In this document: positions 63,915 to 64,000 of the stretch, piece by piece
Numbering within the stretch: the first letter of the stretch is position 1
Layout: the number at the start of each line of letters is the position of its first letter
Assembly: GCA_029203105.1 (NCBI GenBank)
Contig: CP119318.1
Span: 4,230,501 to 4,294,500 of the forward strand
Reading direction: 5' to 3'
DNA: 64,000 bases
From: Candidatus Kaistia colombiensis
Lineage (GTDB): Bacteria > Pseudomonadota > Alphaproteobacteria > Rhizobiales > Kaistiaceae
Translations under genes and position numbers: made by a program
Notes under the pieces: generated by a model
Databases searched by the model: none
Seen by the model: only the letters and a program-made list of their open reading frames with translations
Told to the model about the DNA's origin: nothing

Positions 63915-64000
63915 TCGTTTTCTCCCAAATAGTACGACGTTTGCTCACGCGTGTCACCCAAGCCGCCGATACCGACGCGCTTCGTCTTCACGATCCTACG

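Overview
The window is high-GC chromosomal DNA of an alphaproteobacterium, most likely of the order Hyphomicrobiales (Rhizobiales). The evidence is a ChvE-GguA-GguB sugar transporter, an Lrp / trxB / LsrB(VtlR)-type LysR block followed by an AbcR-like small RNA, a carA / yqeY / dnaG / rpoD neighbourhood, DUF992, DUF1194, HlyU-family and GYD proteins, and RIME-like and 'CTCTCCCTGAGGGAGAG' intergenic palindromes typical of that order. The genus cannot be fixed from the sequence alone. There are no tRNA or rRNA genes, no CRISPR array and no transposase.

1-20 kb is a core block: the end of a SIMPL-domain gene, a lipid kinase, carA (reverse, behind a putative leader terminator), yqeY, an Rsm22-like methyltransferase, dnaG, rpoD, an Uma2-fold protein, an HlyU-family protein, a DUF6600 protein with a very long low-complexity tail, an exported hydrolase, a YpfJ-type metallopeptidase, carB, greA and an LPS-type glycosyltransferase. 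carA, rsm22, dnaG, rpoD and carB are all broken by single-base indels, nearly all insertions. For essential genes this most likely reflects sequence error. Palindromic repeats and a 217-bp MITE-like element lie between the genes.

20-32 kb holds an Lrp regulator, trxB, the LsrB/VtlR-type regulator and the sRNA, then msrP, an aspartate-type aminotransferase, a VOC protein, cardiolipin synthase, a CorA transporter, a DUF992 protein and an EF-G-like GTPase. 32-41 kb holds a MASE1-PAS-GGDEF cyclase, a DHA2-type exporter, a DUF1194 protein, two MltB-type lytic transglycosylases, a 25-codon ORF with a consensus Shine-Dalgarno followed by a strong terminator just before a YaiI-family gene, an HI0933-type flavoprotein and a short ModE-like regulator.

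41-50 kb contains a divergent sugar ABC transporter (permease and ATPase reverse, binding protein forward) around a perfect inverted repeat, then small exported or membrane proteins, ArfB, a DUF72 protein and a frameshifted AraC regulator. The regulator is divergent from a 1,060-residue autotransporter. 52-58 kb holds an RlpA-like protein, the modA-mop-modB-modC operon, a GST and several small membrane proteins. 58-64 kb holds an SDR enzyme, a GNAT acetyltransferase and chvE-gguA-gguB.

Functional themes are nucleotide precursor synthesis (carAB), replication and transcription (dnaG, rpoD, greA), redox control (trxB with its LysR regulator, msrP), sugar uptake (two CUT2-type systems, with the LsrB/VtlR-AbcR pair as a candidate post-transcriptional controller of transport), molybdate uptake, and cell-wall remodelling.
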